Below, piece by piece: positions 8,171-19,444 of a DNA stretch of 64,000 nucleotides. The stretch comes from Ascidiaceihabitans sp. (GTDB taxonomy: Bacteria > Pseudomonadota > Alphaproteobacteria > Rhodobacterales > Rhodobacteraceae). Below the pieces are notes generated by a model. The model saw nothing but the letters and a program-made list of their open reading frames with translations, did no database searches and had not been told where the DNA came from. The stretch covers positions 1 through 64,000 of the forward strand of contig JAOKHV010000001.1 of assembly GCA_028248455.1 (NCBI GenBank), written 5' to 3'. Within the stretch, counting starts at the first letter, position 1. The number at the start of each line of letters is the position of its first letter. The position numbers and the translations under genes were made by a program.

Positions 8171-8665
8171 AACGTGTATACGCCCACGCAATTGCGTACA
8201 TTTAACCCACCACGTTCTGTTGCTGCTTACACCCAGCGACATTCACTCCCGCCTGCCATTCTTGTAGCTAGAGTCGCTACATTGGCTGGGTGTGGGATTA
8301 GATCGGTTATGTGGTGTTGCATGTGTCAATTCCGATGGCCAGATGCCGACCAATCACTCTATTTGCTATTCTGTGGCTGTCTGGGGCGATTACTCCAAAT
8401 GGTTCAACAGCATGGGATCAGATGATCCATTCTTCAAAGTTAATGACCTTATGCCATGACTGAGATGGACAACTACCTTCATCCAGCCAACGCCCATAAG
8501 CAACGCTGCCCTTGATTTTAGTCACTTTTGAGCACTGTCGTTGTCCATGATAACCTGCGCCCCAAAAGCTCTGAAGACCGGCACTGTTGTCTACCTTGAA
8601 GCAATCGTCTAAATATCAATGAAGAGCATCGATTACACATTTTTTGGTCGGCTTAGGGGGCATAA
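8171..8665. other. Intergenic region pirin-glgB with a long stem-loop
   Basis: About 495 bp. The short ORF at 8174-8425 has no recognisable domain and is left out. A composite stem-loop spans 8229-8293: an outer 9-bp perfect repeat (ACACCCAGC / GCTGGGTGT) with an inner 5-bp hairpin (GTAGC / GCTAC). It has no T-tract. The promoter of the glycogen operon must lie in this region; I could not assign it. A TTAGGGGG ribosome site precedes glgB. Confidence 0.5.
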
Positions 8666-10870
8666 ATGGTGCAAGAAGAGCAAATTCAAAACGCATTTCA
8701 TGTATCGCAAAGTGCCATGGATGCTTTGCATAGCGGTACACACACTGCACCGTTTGATGTTTTGGGCCCCCACGTGATCGATGGTGATGTTTGGCTGACA
8801 ACGTTCCATCCTGCGGTGGTAAGTGTTTGCGTCATTTACGATGGAATACGTACCAAATTAACCCGCATTCAGGGCGATATTTTTTCTGCTAAGATCCCTA
8901 ACAAGCCTTATTCTCTCCGTATGCAGTATGCGGATGGTTCCGATCATACCACTGCTGATCCTTACTCTTTTGGTCCGGTTTTGACAGATCTTGACCATTA
9001 CCTGATCGGGGAAGGCACGCATAAGCAGCTTTGGCGCGTCCTCGGTGCGAATGTCAAAACACATCAGAGCATGGCCGGTGTTCATTTTGCAGTTTGGGCA
9101 CCCAATGCATTGCGTGTCAGCGTGGCGGGTGATTTCAATTCATGGGATGAACGTCGCCACATGTTGCGCCCATCGGGTCAATCAGGTGTGTGGGAAACTT
9201 TCATTCCCGGATTGACGGATGGTGCGTTGTATAAGTTCCACGTTGCGGGCGCAGACGGACAGGTGCGCATCAAGGCAGACCCCGTAGGTTTTGGATCACA
9301 ACACCCGCCCGAACAAGCATCTGTGGTTCGCGATATTTCTGAATATGCGTGGACAGATGGCGACTGGATGAATGGGCGCGGAACGAAGGCGGACCGTAAC
9401 CAACCCATGTCCACTTATGAGGTTCACCTGGGATCATGGCGCAGGCGTTATGATGATCACGGCAGATCCCTTTCGTACGAAGAACTGGCACGCGACCTCA
9501 TCGGATATGTCACGTATATGGGCTTTACTCATATTGAACTGATGCCGGTTTCCGAATTTCCCTTCGATGGATCATGGGGTTATCAGCCTGTTGGTCTTTA
9601 TGCTCCCACAATTCGGTTTGGCCCCCCTGACGCGTTCCGTGCGTTTGTGGATACGGCCCATGCCGCTGGGATCGGCGTCTTGCTAGACTGGGTCCCAGGT
9701 CACTTTCCCACGGATGCACATGGCCTGGCCCATTTCGATGGTACCGCGCTGTACGAACATGCGGACCCTCGTGAAGGCTTCCATCAAGACTGGAACACTT
9801 TGATACCGAATTATGGTCGACGTGAGGTCAAGAACTACTACGTCGCTAACGCCCTATACTGGTTAGAAGAATATCATCTGGACGGTCTACGCGTCGATGC
9901 CGTGGCGTCTATGTTGTACCGTGATTATTCACGCGACGCAGACAAATGGGTTCCGAACCAGGATGGCGGGCGTGAAAATTACGAAGCAATTGCATTTCTG
10001 CAGGAAATGAACGCGGCTGCCTATGGGCAGGATACCAATATTATGACTGTGGCCGAAGAAAGCACGTCTTTCCCCGGTGTGTCGCAGCCTGTGCATATCG
10101 GCGGTTTAGGGTTTGGATATAAATGGAACATGGGGTGGATGAACGACACTCTGCGGTACATGGAAACTGATCCAATCCATCGCAAGCATGATCATCATTT
10201 GATGACGTTTCCTTTAGACTGGGCTTTTTCTGAAAATTTTATATTGCCCATCAGCCACGATGAAGTGGTGCATGGCAAAGGGTCGATGATCAACAAGATG
10301 CCCGGCAATGACTGGGAAAAGTTTGCAAACCTGAGAGCGTATTACGCTTTCATGTGGACTCAACCGGGCAAAAAACTTTTGTTCATGGGATGCGAATTTG
10401 CCCAACCCGAAGAATGGAACCACGATTCGGAACTGAATTGGGGCGCAGCAGAACAGCCCGCCAACAGAGGTGTCCAGCGTTTGGTTCAGGATCTGAACCG
10501 TATGTACCGCGACACTCCATCACTTTATGTCAAAGATTGCGACCCTGACGGGTTTCAGTGGGTCTGCAATGATCCGGCCCAATCCGTCACTGCATATCTG
10601 CGCAAAGGCGGGGATGCTGATGTTTTGGTTGTCTGTAACTTTGCGGGCGTCGAACGGTCCGATTTTCGGATCGGCGTACCCTATGCAGGCAAGTGGTCGG
10701 AAATACTGAACACTGATTCCGCAATCTATGGCGGGGATGATCGCGGCAACATGGGGGAAAGTGTGACCCACAATCATGAACCCCACGAGTTTGATCAGTC
10801 GTTGTTTCTGACAATACCACCGCTTTCTGTCATCGTTCTGAAACACGATCCTTGTCAAAAAAATCAATAA
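8666..10870 (+). CDS. glgB: 1,4-alpha-glucan branching enzyme GlgB
   Basis: 734 residues, the long form with an N-terminal extra domain and a CBM48 module ([21 protein letters not shown]). The GH13 core has the nucleophile Asp in [17 protein letters not shown], the acid/base Glu in [11 protein letters not shown], and [12 protein letters not shown]. It cuts alpha-1,4 chains and re-attaches them by alpha-1,6 links during glycogen synthesis in the cytosol. First gene of the glg operon; glgC follows after 13 bp. Confidence 0.97.
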   Translation: MVQEEQIQNAFHVSQSAMDALHSGTHTAPFDVLGPHVIDGDVWLTTFHPAVVSVCVIYDGIRTKLTRIQGDIFSAKIPNKPYSLRMQYADGSDHTTADPYSFGPVLTDLDHYLIGEGTHKQLWRVLGANVKTHQSMAGVHFAVWAPNALRVSVAGDFNSWDERRHMLRPSGQSGVWETFIPGLTDGALYKFHVAGADGQVRIKADPVGFGSQHPPEQASVVRDISEYAWTDGDWMNGRGTKADRNQPMSTYEVHLGSWRRRYDDHGRSLSYEELARDLIGYVTYMGFTHIELMPVSEFPFDGSWGYQPVGLYAPTIRFGPPDAFRAFVDTAHAAGIGVLLDWVPGHFPTDAHGLAHFDGTALYEHADPREGFHQDWNTLIPNYGRREVKNYYVANALYWLEEYHLDGLRVDAVASMLYRDYSRDADKWVPNQDGGRENYEAIAFLQEMNAAAYGQDTNIMTVAEESTSFPGVSQPVHIGGLGFGYKWNMGWMNDTLRYMETDPIHRKHDHHLMTFPLDWAFSENFILPISHDEVVHGKGSMINKMPGNDWEKFANLRAYYAFMWTQPGKKLLFMGCEFAQPEEWNHDSELNWGAAEQPANRGVQRLVQDLNRMYRDTPSLYVKDCDPDGFQWVCNDPAQSVTAYLRKGGDADVLVVCNFAGVERSDFRIGVPYAGKWSEILNTDSAIYGGDDRGNMGESVTHNHEPHEFDQSLFLTIPPLSVIVLKHDPCQKNQ

Positions 10871-10883
10871 CGGAGTATTTTTC

Positions 10884-12140
10884 ATGCGACCCAAACGTAT
10901 CACCCAGAGAACCATGGCATTTGTGTTGGCAGGGGGACGTGGCAGTCGCTTGAAAGAACTAACAGATCTACGGGTGAAACCTGCTGTTCCTTTTGGTGGC
11001 AAGGCCCGGATAATCGATTTTGCACTATCCAATGCCGTGAATTCGGGCATTCGCAAGATTGCGGTGGCGACCCAGTACAAAGCCCACAGCCTGATCCGCC
11101 ACACCCAAAGAGGGTGGAATTTCTTTCAGGCAGATCGCAATGAATTTTTGGATGTGTTGCCTGCGTCTCAACGGGACGGAACGGAAAATTGGTATAAGGG
11201 AACAGCAGACGCTGTGGCCCAAAACATAGACATCGTCGACAGTTATAATGTCGATTACATCATCATTCTTGCTGGCGATCATATCTATAAAATGGATTAT
11301 GAAATAATGCTGCGTCAGCACGTTGATGCGGGTGCGGATGTCACAGTTGGTTGCTTGACGGTGCCACGCGACGAAGCGTCGGCCTTTGGAGTGATGGATA
11401 CCGACAAAGACGGACGGATCATCAGTTTTCAGGAAAAGCCTTCTGACCCGCCGGGCACACCGGAAGATCCTAATGTCACGCTCGCTTCGATGGGAATTTA
11501 TGTTTTTAATTGGGATTATTTGCGCAATTTGTTGCAAGATGATGCACACAATGAAGCGTCCAGCCACGATTTCGGGAGCGACTTGATCCCGCATATCGTT
11601 GAAAACGGCAAAGCAATCGCGCATCGATTTGACGAAAGCTGCGTTCGTGATGAAGCGGCACCTGTATATTGGAAAGATGTGGGAACGATTGATGCGTTTT
11701 GGCAGGCCCATGTTGATCTGACTGGCTTTACGCCGGAACTGGACCTTTGGGACAAAGATTGGCCGATCTGGACCTACAATGAAGCAGTTCCTCCGGCGAA
11801 GTTTATTCATAATGAACATGGTCGGCGCGGCACTGCTATATCGTCATTGATTGCGGGCGGCTGTGTGATTTCAGGTACTGAAGTGCGGAATTCTATACTG
11901 TTCACCAACGTAAACACGAATTCCTATGCTGTTCTTGACCATGCTGTGATCTTGCCCAGTGTTGTGGTCAACCGGTCCGCGATATTACGCAATGTGGTTG
12001 TGGATCGTGGGGTGATTATTCCCGAGGGTCTGGTTGTGGGCGAAGACCCGGTCGAAGATGCAAAGTGGTTCCGGGTCACCGATCGCGGCATTGCGTTGAT
12101 CACCCAAGACATGCTGGACAAGCGGGCCGCGCAAAAATGA
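10884..12140 (+). CDS. glgC: Glucose-1-phosphate adenylyltransferase GlgC
   Basis: 418 residues, typical for bacterial ADP-glucose pyrophosphorylase. The N-terminal nucleotidyltransferase domain shows [36 protein letters not shown] and [11 protein letters not shown]; a left-handed beta-helix (hexapeptide-like) follows, ending [17 protein letters not shown]. It makes ADP-glucose from ATP and glucose-1-phosphate, the committed and allosterically controlled step of glycogen synthesis. A ribosome site (CGGAG) precedes the ATG. Its stop overlaps the start of glgA (ATGA). Confidence 0.97.
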   Translation: MRPKRITQRTMAFVLAGGRGSRLKELTDLRVKPAVPFGGKARIIDFALSNAVNSGIRKIAVATQYKAHSLIRHTQRGWNFFQADRNEFLDVLPASQRDGTENWYKGTADAVAQNIDIVDSYNVDYIIILAGDHIYKMDYEIMLRQHVDAGADVTVGCLTVPRDEASAFGVMDTDKDGRIISFQEKPSDPPGTPEDPNVTLASMGIYVFNWDYLRNLLQDDAHNEASSHDFGSDLIPHIVENGKAIAHRFDESCVRDEAAPVYWKDVGTIDAFWQAHVDLTGFTPELDLWDKDWPIWTYNEAVPPAKFIHNEHGRRGTAISSLIAGGCVISGTEVRNSILFTNVNTNSYAVLDHAVILPSVVVNRSAILRNVVVDRGVIIPEGLVVGEDPVEDAKWFRVTDRGIALITQDMLDKRAAQK

Positions 12141-13555
12141 CCAAGGTACTGTTTGTAGTTTCAGAATGCGCACCCTTGGTTAAAACTGGCGGTCTGGCGG
12201 ATGTGGCGGGCGCGTTGCCCGCCGCATTGGCACAATATGATGTAAATGTGCGTGTCCTGTTGCCCGGCTATCGCACCGTCATGGCGCAGGTTCAGAAATC
12301 CAAACCGGTTGCGACGTACAATAACCTGTTTGGCAATTCTGCGGATGTGATCGCCTGTCAAATCGCGGGTGTCGATTTTCTAATACTGGATGCGCCGCAT
12401 TTGTATGATCGCGATGGATCAATTTACGGGGACGCCACAGGGGCGGACTGGCCAGATAACCCAGAACGATTTGCAGCCTTGTGCAAGGTCGGGGCAGGGA
12501 TCGCGGCGGGTGATTTGCCCGATTGGCAACCTGATATCGTACATGGCCACGATTGGCATGCGGGTCTTACGCCAGAATATTTGCGAAGAGCGGGGCTTGA
12601 GACGCCGTTTGTATTCACAATTCACAATATCGCATTTCATGGCAACGCCCCAGCGCAAAAGCTGGCAGATTTGAGCCTTGATGCGGATCGGTTCACGTCG
12701 GATCATTTTGAATTCTGGGGCCAGATATCAGCCTTAAAGGCTGGTCTGATGGGCGCTACAAAAATTAACACCGTTTCGCAAACCTATGCCGATGAATTGA
12801 TGACGCCGGAATTTGGTCTTGGCATGGATGGCATTTTACAGGCGCGTCAGTCAGATATGTCGGGTATTGTGAACGGTATTGATTTGGACGCATGGAATCC
12901 GCAAACGGACCCAAATATTACGAAGTTTAAATCCCCCGCCGGCAAATCAAAAAACAAGACGGCCCTACAAAAGACGTTCGGACTGGGGAAAGCTGATGGT
13001 CCATTGTGTGTACTCGTGTCGCGATTGACCGAGCAAAAGGGTATCGATTTGCTGTTGGATGCATTACCTGCGCTGTTAGATAATGGCGGTCAATTGGCTC
13101 TTTTGGGATCCGGTGATCCTGCGCTCGAAGTTGCATTGTTAAAAGCTGCCGCGAAACATCAAAACCTGTCTGTCAAAATCGGATATAATGAAAAGCTGTC
13201 GCATCAGATGATGGCAGGTGGTGATGCAATCCTAGTGCCGTCACGTTTTGAACCATGTGGCCTGACCCAACTCTATGGTTTGCGCTATGGTACCGTGCCG
13301 TTGGTAGCGTTGACGGGTGGATTGGCGGATACGGTGATTAATGCATCTCCCGCTGCTATGGCGCGAAAAGTTGCGACCGGCATCCAATTTTTTCCAATCA
13401 ATGCACATGCTTTTGCTAATGCGTTTAATCGGTTACTGACGCTGTATTCCGATAAAGATGTATGGCGCTCCATTCAACGCAATGCGATGAAGCAACCGGT
13501 AGGATGGGAAGCAGCCGCCCAAACATACAAAGATTTGTATGAATCTGTACTTTAA
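12137..13555 (+). CDS. glgA: Glycogen synthase GlgA (ADP-glucose, GT5)
   Basis: 472 residues from [28 protein letters not shown], which carries the ADP-glucose-binding KTGGLADV motif. The C-terminal GT-B half shows [17 protein letters not shown] and [21 protein letters not shown], with the catalytic Glu of the retaining family. The ORF track extends 24 codons upstream into glgC; the true start is the ATG overlapping the glgC stop (ATGA at 12137-12140). It elongates alpha-1,4-glucan chains. glgX follows after 14 bp. Confidence 0.97.
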   Translation: MTKVLFVVSECAPLVKTGGLADVAGALPAALAQYDVNVRVLLPGYRTVMAQVQKSKPVATYNNLFGNSADVIACQIAGVDFLILDAPHLYDRDGSIYGDATGADWPDNPERFAALCKVGAGIAAGDLPDWQPDIVHGHDWHAGLTPEYLRRAGLETPFVFTIHNIAFHGNAPAQKLADLSLDADRFTSDHFEFWGQISALKAGLMGATKINTVSQTYADELMTPEFGLGMDGILQARQSDMSGIVNGIDLDAWNPQTDPNITKFKSPAGKSKNKTALQKTFGLGKADGPLCVLVSRLTEQKGIDLLLDALPALLDNGGQLALLGSGDPALEVALLKAAAKHQNLSVKIGYNEKLSHQMMAGGDAILVPSRFEPCGLTQLYGLRYGTVPLVALTGGLADTVINASPAAMARKVATGIQFFPINAHAFANAFNRLLTLYSDKDVWRSIQRNAMKQPVGWEAAAQTYKDLYESVL

Positions 13556-13569
13556 TCACGATAGGCAAC

Positions 13570-15639
13570 ATGACATTTTCTAATATCATTGCAGGAAAGG
13601 CATCCCCATTGGGTGCCACCCTAGACCCCGATGGGGTGAACTTTGCCGTGTTTTCTCGCCATGCCACAACGGTAACTTTGTGCTTATTCGATAGCGCGGG
13701 GATCGAGGTTCGCCAGATTGTTTTGCCTGAAAGACAAGGTCATGTCTGGCATGGTTATATCCCCGGACTTAGAAAGGGGCAGCAGTACGGTTTCCGGATG
13801 GACGGCCCGTATAAGCCAGAGCAAGGTCACAGGTTCAATCATAACAAACTGCTGATTGATCCCTATGCTAAGCAACTGACCGGGCACCCCACGTGGAATG
13901 ATGCGTTGTTCAGTTATCAACCGGGCCATAAGAACAAAGACCTCAGTTTCAACAAACAGGACAGTGGACCATATATGCCGCGTAGCGTGGTTGTTGATCC
14001 GTATTTCGATTGGGGCACAGTGACGGCCCCGGGTCATCATTTGAAAGACACCATTGTTTACGAGGCTCATGTTAAAGGGTTGACCGCAGGGCATCCAAGG
14101 ATTCCAAGTCCTGGAACCTATGCGGCCATGGCGTCTGATCCAATGTTAGAACACCTGAACAAATTGGGAGTTACGGCGGTGGAGCTGTTGCCTGTTCAGG
14201 CTTTCATGAACGACAAGTTTTTACTGGATCGAGGGCTCACGAATTACTGGGGGTACATGACTTACGGCTTTTTTGCCCCTGACCCGCGTTACATGAAGGG
14301 GGGCGATATTGCTGAGTTTCAGCAAATGGTCCGCCGTTTTCATTCTGCTGATATCGAAGTGATTCTGGACGTCGTTTACAACCATACTGCCGAAGGGTCC
14401 GAACTGGGTCCGACGCTGATGTTCCGTGGTTTGGACAATGCCAGCTACTACCGCCTACACGAAAACCGGCGCTACTATACTGATGATTCCGGTTGCGGGA
14501 ACACGCTGGATTTTGAAAACCCGTTTGTCATCCGTCTTGTGATGGACAGCTTACGGTACTGGGTCGAAGTCATGAAGGTCGATGGCTTCCGGTTTGATTT
14601 GTGTTCCACCCTGGGACGCACCGCACGCGGGTTTGAACGCGATGGCCCGTTTTTTCGCGCCATCGGGCAGGACCCTGTGCTCAACAAGGTCAAGTTGATT
14701 GCTGAACCGTGGGACATTGGCCCAGGCGGGTATCAATTGGGGGCCTATCCGTCGCCGTTTTTGGAATGGAATGATAAATACCGCGACGACACCCGAGAAT
14801 TTTGGCGCAGGGGCAGTGGTACGTTTACGCGTATGGCTGAACGTTTGGTAGGATCTGCACCCTATTTTGACCATGATGGGCGGCGCGCGAACAGTTCATT
14901 GAACTTTGTGACTGCTCACGATGGATTTACGCTGCAAGATACGGTCAGCTATAATAGTAAACATAATCTGGCCAACGGCGAAGACAACCGCGATGGCCAT
15001 TCCAACAACCAGTCGGACAATATGGGCGTTGAAGGTCCGACTGATGATCCCGCCATCCGTGCGGCCCGTCAACAGCGCAAGCGAAACTTGATCACGACAC
15101 TTATGCTGTCGCAAGGCACGCCGATGATCTTGGCCGGTGACGAGTTGGGGAATTCGCAGCAGGGTAACAATAATGCCTATTGCCAGGACAGTGAAATCGG
15201 CTGGGTTGATTGGTCGGGCATCGACGAAGAGTTTTTGGAGTTCTGCCAGCAGGCTATTTTTCTACGCAGGTCACACCCGATCCTGCGCCAGACGCGGTTC
15301 TTGCATTCACGTCAACGCAAATATGATGGGGAATCCGATCTGTTCTGGCGACGCGCTGATGGAAAGCCAATGCAGGAATCAGATTGGGACAATTCTGATC
15401 TAGGAACTTTGATTGTGGAACTCCGCACCGCTGCAGGATCGCCGACTTACGTAAATCGCCAACGCGCAATGCTGGTCGTTCTGAACCGTGGTCCTGCGGT
15501 TGAAGTGATCCTGCCGGGTTTGCGCGAAGGTGATATCTGGACGCGTAGTTTTGATACTGCGCACAATCAGTCCTTAGACGGCACGTATATTGATGCGGAC
15601 AGCATTGTCGTGTTCACCAATGAGGCTGATGCGACATAA
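13570..15639 (+). CDS. glgX: Glycogen debranching enzyme GlgX
   Basis: 689 residues, standard for GlgX/isoamylase-type GH13_11. An N-terminal CBM48 (GKASPLGATLDPDGVNFAVFSRHA) leads into the catalytic barrel with DVVYNHTAEGSE, the nucleophile Asp in GFRFDLCSTLGR, the acid/base Glu in LIAEPWDIGPGGYQLG and the stabilising Asp in VTAHDGFTLQD. It hydrolyses alpha-1,6 branches, mainly of phosphorylase-trimmed chains. No glgP is in this window, so the phosphorylase must be elsewhere or absent. Confidence 0.97.
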   Translation: MTFSNIIAGKASPLGATLDPDGVNFAVFSRHATTVTLCLFDSAGIEVRQIVLPERQGHVWHGYIPGLRKGQQYGFRMDGPYKPEQGHRFNHNKLLIDPYAKQLTGHPTWNDALFSYQPGHKNKDLSFNKQDSGPYMPRSVVVDPYFDWGTVTAPGHHLKDTIVYEAHVKGLTAGHPRIPSPGTYAAMASDPMLEHLNKLGVTAVELLPVQAFMNDKFLLDRGLTNYWGYMTYGFFAPDPRYMKGGDIAEFQQMVRRFHSADIEVILDVVYNHTAEGSELGPTLMFRGLDNASYYRLHENRRYYTDDSGCGNTLDFENPFVIRLVMDSLRYWVEVMKVDGFRFDLCSTLGRTARGFERDGPFFRAIGQDPVLNKVKLIAEPWDIGPGGYQLGAYPSPFLEWNDKYRDDTREFWRRGSGTFTRMAERLVGSAPYFDHDGRRANSSLNFVTAHDGFTLQDTVSYNSKHNLANGEDNRDGHSNNQSDNMGVEGPTDDPAIRAARQQRKRNLITTLMLSQGTPMILAGDELGNSQQGNNNAYCQDSEIGWVDWSGIDEEFLEFCQQAIFLRRSHPILRQTRFLHSRQRKYDGESDLFWRRADGKPMQESDWDNSDLGTLIVELRTAAGSPTYVNRQRAMLVVLNRGPAVEVILPGLREGDIWTRSFDTAHNQSLDGTYIDADSIVVFTNEADAT

Positions 15640-15674
15640 CGTAAAACCCACCCTTGACCGACGGAGATTACACC

Positions 15675-17306
15675 ATGCCAATGCAAACTGTTCGAACGAC
15701 TGCCATCGAAGGTCAGAAACCCGGAACCAGTGGATTGCGTAAAAAGACGGCGGTATTCCGATTGCCTCATTTTCTGGAAAATTATGTACAATCAACTTTT
15801 GATGGAATAGGTGGCATCGAAGGAAAGACGTTGGTCGTGGGCGGTGATGGTCGCTTCTTTAACGACGATGCGATCCAGATCATTTTGCGGATGGCATCGG
15901 CAAATGGGGCCGTCCGGTGTATTGTGGGGCAAGACGGCATCCTTTCTACACCCGCGGCGTCTCATTTGATCCGCCTGTTAGAATCTGACGGTGGGCTAAT
16001 CCTATCGGCCAGTCACAATCCTGGCGGGCCAGACGCAGACTTCGGATTAAAGTATAATGGCAAAAACGGCGGACCAGCGTCGGAGGCCATAACGGACAAG
16101 ATTTTCGCCCGAACCCAAACGATAGATTGTTACAAGATTGTCGCCGCAGACAATATAGACCTGTCAACGCTTGGCACGCTGCATATCGAAGGCATGGCGG
16201 TGGAGATCGTCGACCCTGTTTCTGATTATGCAGCCTTGATGGAAACAATTTTTGATTTCGATAAAATCCGCGCGTTGTTCGCGGGTGGGTTCACCATGTG
16301 CTTTGACGCAATGCATGCCGTCACTGGACCTTATGCGCATACTATTCTGGAAGACATGTTGGGGGCAGATAAAGGAACTGTAATCAATGGTTTGCCTCGT
16401 TCTGATTTCGGCAAAGGTCATCCTGATCCCAACCCAATTTGGGCAAAGGAACTGATGGACAAAATGTATAGTGGGGATGCCCCAGATTTTGGGGCAGCGT
16501 CCGACGGGGATGGCGATCGCAATATGATCGTGGGACCTGGTACCTATATTACACCGTCTGACAGCTTGGCCCTGTTGACTTTCAAGGCGCATTTGGCCCC
16601 TGCTTATCGAGCTGGGTTATCGGGTGTGGCGCGATCCATGCCCACATCGCGCGCTGTAGATCGCGTGGCCGAAGGGCTAGGCATTCCCTGTTTTGAAACA
16701 CCCACTGGATGGAAATTTTTTGGAAATCTGTTGGATGCAGGTAAAGTCACACTGTGTGGCGAAGAAAGTGCAGGTACCGGGTCTGATCACGTTCGTGAAA
16801 AAGACGGGCTATGGGCTGTGTTACTTTGGCTGAACATTTTGGCAGAAACAAAGACGTCTGTAACCGGTTTGATGACAGATTTGTGGGCGACGTACGGACG
16901 CTATTATTATTCTCGTTTGGATTATGAAAATGTGGATAGCGATAAAGCCATGCAGTTATTTGCCTCTCTGCGAGCAAAACTTGGCGATTTATCGGGTCAA
17001 AACGTTGGCGATCTTGAAGTCGAAAATGCAGACGAGTTTGAATATTTGGATCCTGTGGACGGATCAACTTCAGCCGGCCAAGGCTTGCGCGTTTCATTTA
17101 TAGGGCAGTCGCGCGCTGTGTTCCGTTTATCTGGTACCGGAACCAGTGGTGCCACAATCCGAATTTATCTGGAACAGCTGCAAACGGATGCAAATCACCT
17201 GGATGATGATCCAACGCAGGTGCTGCACCCGGTTCGGGATGCAGCTTTGGAACTGTCAGATCTGGCTGCAATCACCGGCCGCACGAAACCCGATGTGATA
17301 ACGTGA
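15675..17306 (+). CDS. pgm: Alpha-D-glucose phosphate-specific phosphoglucomutase
   Basis: 543 residues from MPMQTVRTTAIEG. The phosphoserine loop is LSASHNPGG, the metal loop is DGDGDRN, the sugar-binding loop GEESAGTGSDH, and the phosphate-binding loop near the C-terminus RLSGTGTSGATIR. It interconverts glucose-1- and glucose-6-phosphate, feeding GlgC or draining glycogen. The ORF track begins at an upstream TTG; the ATG at 15675 has GGAG about 10 bases before it. Last gene of the glg operon; it ends 1 bp from the convergent GH13 gene. Confidence 0.96.
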   Translation: MPMQTVRTTAIEGQKPGTSGLRKKTAVFRLPHFLENYVQSTFDGIGGIEGKTLVVGGDGRFFNDDAIQIILRMASANGAVRCIVGQDGILSTPAASHLIRLLESDGGLILSASHNPGGPDADFGLKYNGKNGGPASEAITDKIFARTQTIDCYKIVAADNIDLSTLGTLHIEGMAVEIVDPVSDYAALMETIFDFDKIRALFAGGFTMCFDAMHAVTGPYAHTILEDMLGADKGTVINGLPRSDFGKGHPDPNPIWAKELMDKMYSGDAPDFGAASDGDGDRNMIVGPGTYITPSDSLALLTFKAHLAPAYRAGLSGVARSMPTSRAVDRVAEGLGIPCFETPTGWKFFGNLLDAGKVTLCGEESAGTGSDHVREKDGLWAVLLWLNILAETKTSVTGLMTDLWATYGRYYYSRLDYENVDSDKAMQLFASLRAKLGDLSGQNVGDLEVENADEFEYLDPVDGSTSAGQGLRVSFIGQSRAVFRLSGTGTSGATIRIYLEQLQTDANHLDDDPTQVLHPVRDAALELSDLAAITGRTKPDVIT

Positions 17307-17307
17307 C

Positions 17308-18915
17308 CTAAATAACCGCCATGTCACTGTGGGTCAGATAAGCAAACCCGTTGCCATCCAAAGTTAGGGTGGAACTATTGATGGATGCGCTTGACCCACA
17401 GATGATATCAGCCGCACCTATCAACGAAATGATGTGCTTGTCTTTGGACAGGTTGAAGACGCAGGTGATATGTTCAGCACCCAGCGTACGGGTGAATGCC
17501 AACAAGGGTTCCGCCAACGTGATGAAACGCGTCGAACCATGCGAGAGAACAGAGCTGTTTTTGCGAAACGCAATCATGGATTTGTAGAATACCATAATGC
17601 CGTCATCGAGTTGTTGTTCAACTGCATTTGCGGTTTGCGGTGGTTTTACCGGTAACCATGGAACGCTATTGGAAAACCCTGCATTCGCTGCGTTCGCGTC
17701 CCAAACCATCGGTGTGCGGCATCCGTCACGCCCTTTGACAGCTGGCCAATACCGAATGGCGGGGGGGTCGGTCAGTTCTTCGAACACCAATTCGGTCTCG
17801 GTCTGCCCAAGCTCTTCGCCCTGATAGATTCCAATCGTACCTTCGAACGACATTAACATTGCGCAGGCTAGACGTGCCATCGCGTCTTCGGAAACGGAAT
17901 AACCTCCCCAACGGGACACCTGCCGTGGCACATCATGGTTGCTGAACGACCAATAGGGATGGCCGTCGGGTGCGCCTTCTTGAAAACCTTCGATGCAATT
18001 GCGGAAATGCTCGGCGTTGAAATCGGGCCCCAACATCGCAAAGCTGTAGGCCATGTGCAGACGGTCGGTACCTTGCGTGTATTCGCCCATAATCTCGATT
18101 GATCGTCGTCCCATTTCACCAACTTCGCCGACCATCATGATATCTTCGTACTGATCGGTCAGCGCACGCAGGCGTTCCAGAAATTTCAAATTCTCGGGGC
18201 GTGTTTTATTATAAATGTTGTTTTGCATCCCGTACAAATCGGTCGCCATGACCTGAGGTGCTGCCTGTGCAGGTGGGTTAGACCGTAGTTTCTCATCGTG
18301 GAAATAGTAGTTTACGGTGTCTAATCTGAAGCCGTCCAATCCACGATCCAACCAAAACTTACAGGTGTCCAGAATGGCATCCACCACATCGGGGTTGTGA
18401 AAATTCAGATCAGGCTGTGAGGCAAGGAAATTATGCAAATAATATTGTCCCCGCTGTGGGTCAAATTCCCAAGCTGGACCACCGAAATGGCTGTGCCAGT
18501 TTGTAGGCGGTGAACCATCTGGCTGCGGATCAGCCCAAACGTACCAGTCCGCTCTGTCATTTTGGCGGCTCCGACGAGATTGTTTGAACCAGGCATGCTG
18601 ATCTGACGTATGTGATAGGACCTGATCAACAATCACCTTCAACCCACGTGCATGGGCACCTGCAATCAGATCGTCAAATGCCGCCAAATCTCCGAACAAT
18701 GGATCGACAGACAAGTAGTCGGATACATCGTACCCCATATCCGCTTGGGGGGATGCAAAGATTGGCGATAGCCAAATGCAATCCACACCTAGGTTGGCAA
18801 TATGGTCCAACCGATGAGTGATACCCGCAAGATCACCTATCCCGTTTCCAGTGCTATCCTGATACGAACGTGGGTAAACTTGATATATAACGGCGCTGCG
18901 CCACCATTCTTTCAT
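17308..18915 (-). CDS. GH13 alpha-glucosidase / oligo-1,6-glucosidase-like enzyme
   Basis: 535 residues beginning WWRSAVIYQVYPRSYQDSTGNGIGDLAGI, the classic GH13 alpha-glucosidase N-terminus. Visible catalytic residues: Asp in GFRLDTVN, Glu in MMVGEVGE and Asp in SFSNHDVPR. The calcium-site-like DSTGNGIGDL and the loop DQVLSHTSDQHAWF are typical of GH13 subfamily 17/23 enzymes that cut short alpha-glucosides from the non-reducing end. No signal peptide, so cytosolic. Convergent with the glg operon. No sugar ABC transporter (agl-type) lies next to it, so the substrate source is open. Confidence 0.92.
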   Translation of the reverse strand: MKEWWRSAVIYQVYPRSYQDSTGNGIGDLAGITHRLDHIANLGVDCIWLSPIFASPQADMGYDVSDYLSVDPLFGDLAAFDDLIAGAHARGLKVIVDQVLSHTSDQHAWFKQSRRSRQNDRADWYVWADPQPDGSPPTNWHSHFGGPAWEFDPQRGQYYLHNFLASQPDLNFHNPDVVDAILDTCKFWLDRGLDGFRLDTVNYYFHDEKLRSNPPAQAAPQVMATDLYGMQNNIYNKTRPENLKFLERLRALTDQYEDIMMVGEVGEMGRRSIEIMGEYTQGTDRLHMAYSFAMLGPDFNAEHFRNCIEGFQEGAPDGHPYWSFSNHDVPRQVSRWGGYSVSEDAMARLACAMLMSFEGTIGIYQGEELGQTETELVFEELTDPPAIRYWPAVKGRDGCRTPMVWDANAANAGFSNSVPWLPVKPPQTANAVEQQLDDGIMVFYKSMIAFRKNSSVLSHGSTRFITLAEPLLAFTRTLGAEHITCVFNLSKDKHIISLIGAADIICGSSASINSSTLTLDGNGFAYLTHSDMAVI

Positions 18916-19117
18916 TAGAAATCCCTTCTATTTTCTCCTTCTTAGATGGAATATTCTATAGGGTACATGGTTCAATTTCCCTATGCAAAGCTGGAACAAT
19001 TCTCTGCTTGTCTCCGTTATTGATCTGCAAATCCAAGACGAATATTCGCTTTTGATCGGCTACAGAAACTTAATGGGTATTGAATGTGTCAAGGTTTGAA
19101 TCACCTATGAAAATACG

Positions 19118-19318
19118 CTAACCTGCAAATTGCCATCGCTGTAGCACAATAATCATTTGGTCAGCTTTGAATGCGTTTGTACTTGCAGAAGTAGCCTCAG
19201 AGGAAATACCGTAAGCCTCCTCAAACTTGCAATCAAGACAAGCTATCTTGGTCGCATCGTATGTCACGGTCCGTCCGTTACACACTGGGCAAATGGCCTG
19301 AACATCATCGTTGAACAT
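19118..19318 (-). CDS. Small zinc-ribbon-like protein
   Basis: 66 residues with two CxxC knuckles (ICPVC and ACLDC, 15 residues between the pairs), the spacing of a zinc ribbon. The rest has no recognisable domain. The ribosome site is weak, and it lies alone in an AT-rich accessory stretch, so a chance ORF is not excluded; the paired CxxC motifs are the main support. Confidence 0.45.
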   Translation of the reverse strand: MFNDDVQAICPVCNGRTVTYDATKIACLDCKFEEAYGISSEATSASTNAFKADQMIIVLQRWQFAG

Positions 19319-19444
19319 AATGGAACTTTTCTTTGCATTTATAGGTTTTATTATTTTAGTGGATGACCCTAAAGGCTCTCCACATGATAAGCTATTGACT
19401 TGTTATCCAAACAAGGCAGAGTTATCAAATGTATGGGGAATTTT

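Noticed and set aside
8174-8425. 83-residue ORF after the pirin gene
   Set aside because: Low-complexity, Cys-rich translation with no domain; it overlaps a long stem-loop.
11025-11819. 264-residue minus-strand ORF opposite glgC
   Set aside because: A mirror of the glgC codons; no family pattern and no ribosome site.
15654-15674. TTG start for pgm as in the ORF track
   Set aside because: The ATG at 15675 has a GGAG ribosome site at good spacing and matches the usual start region of the family.
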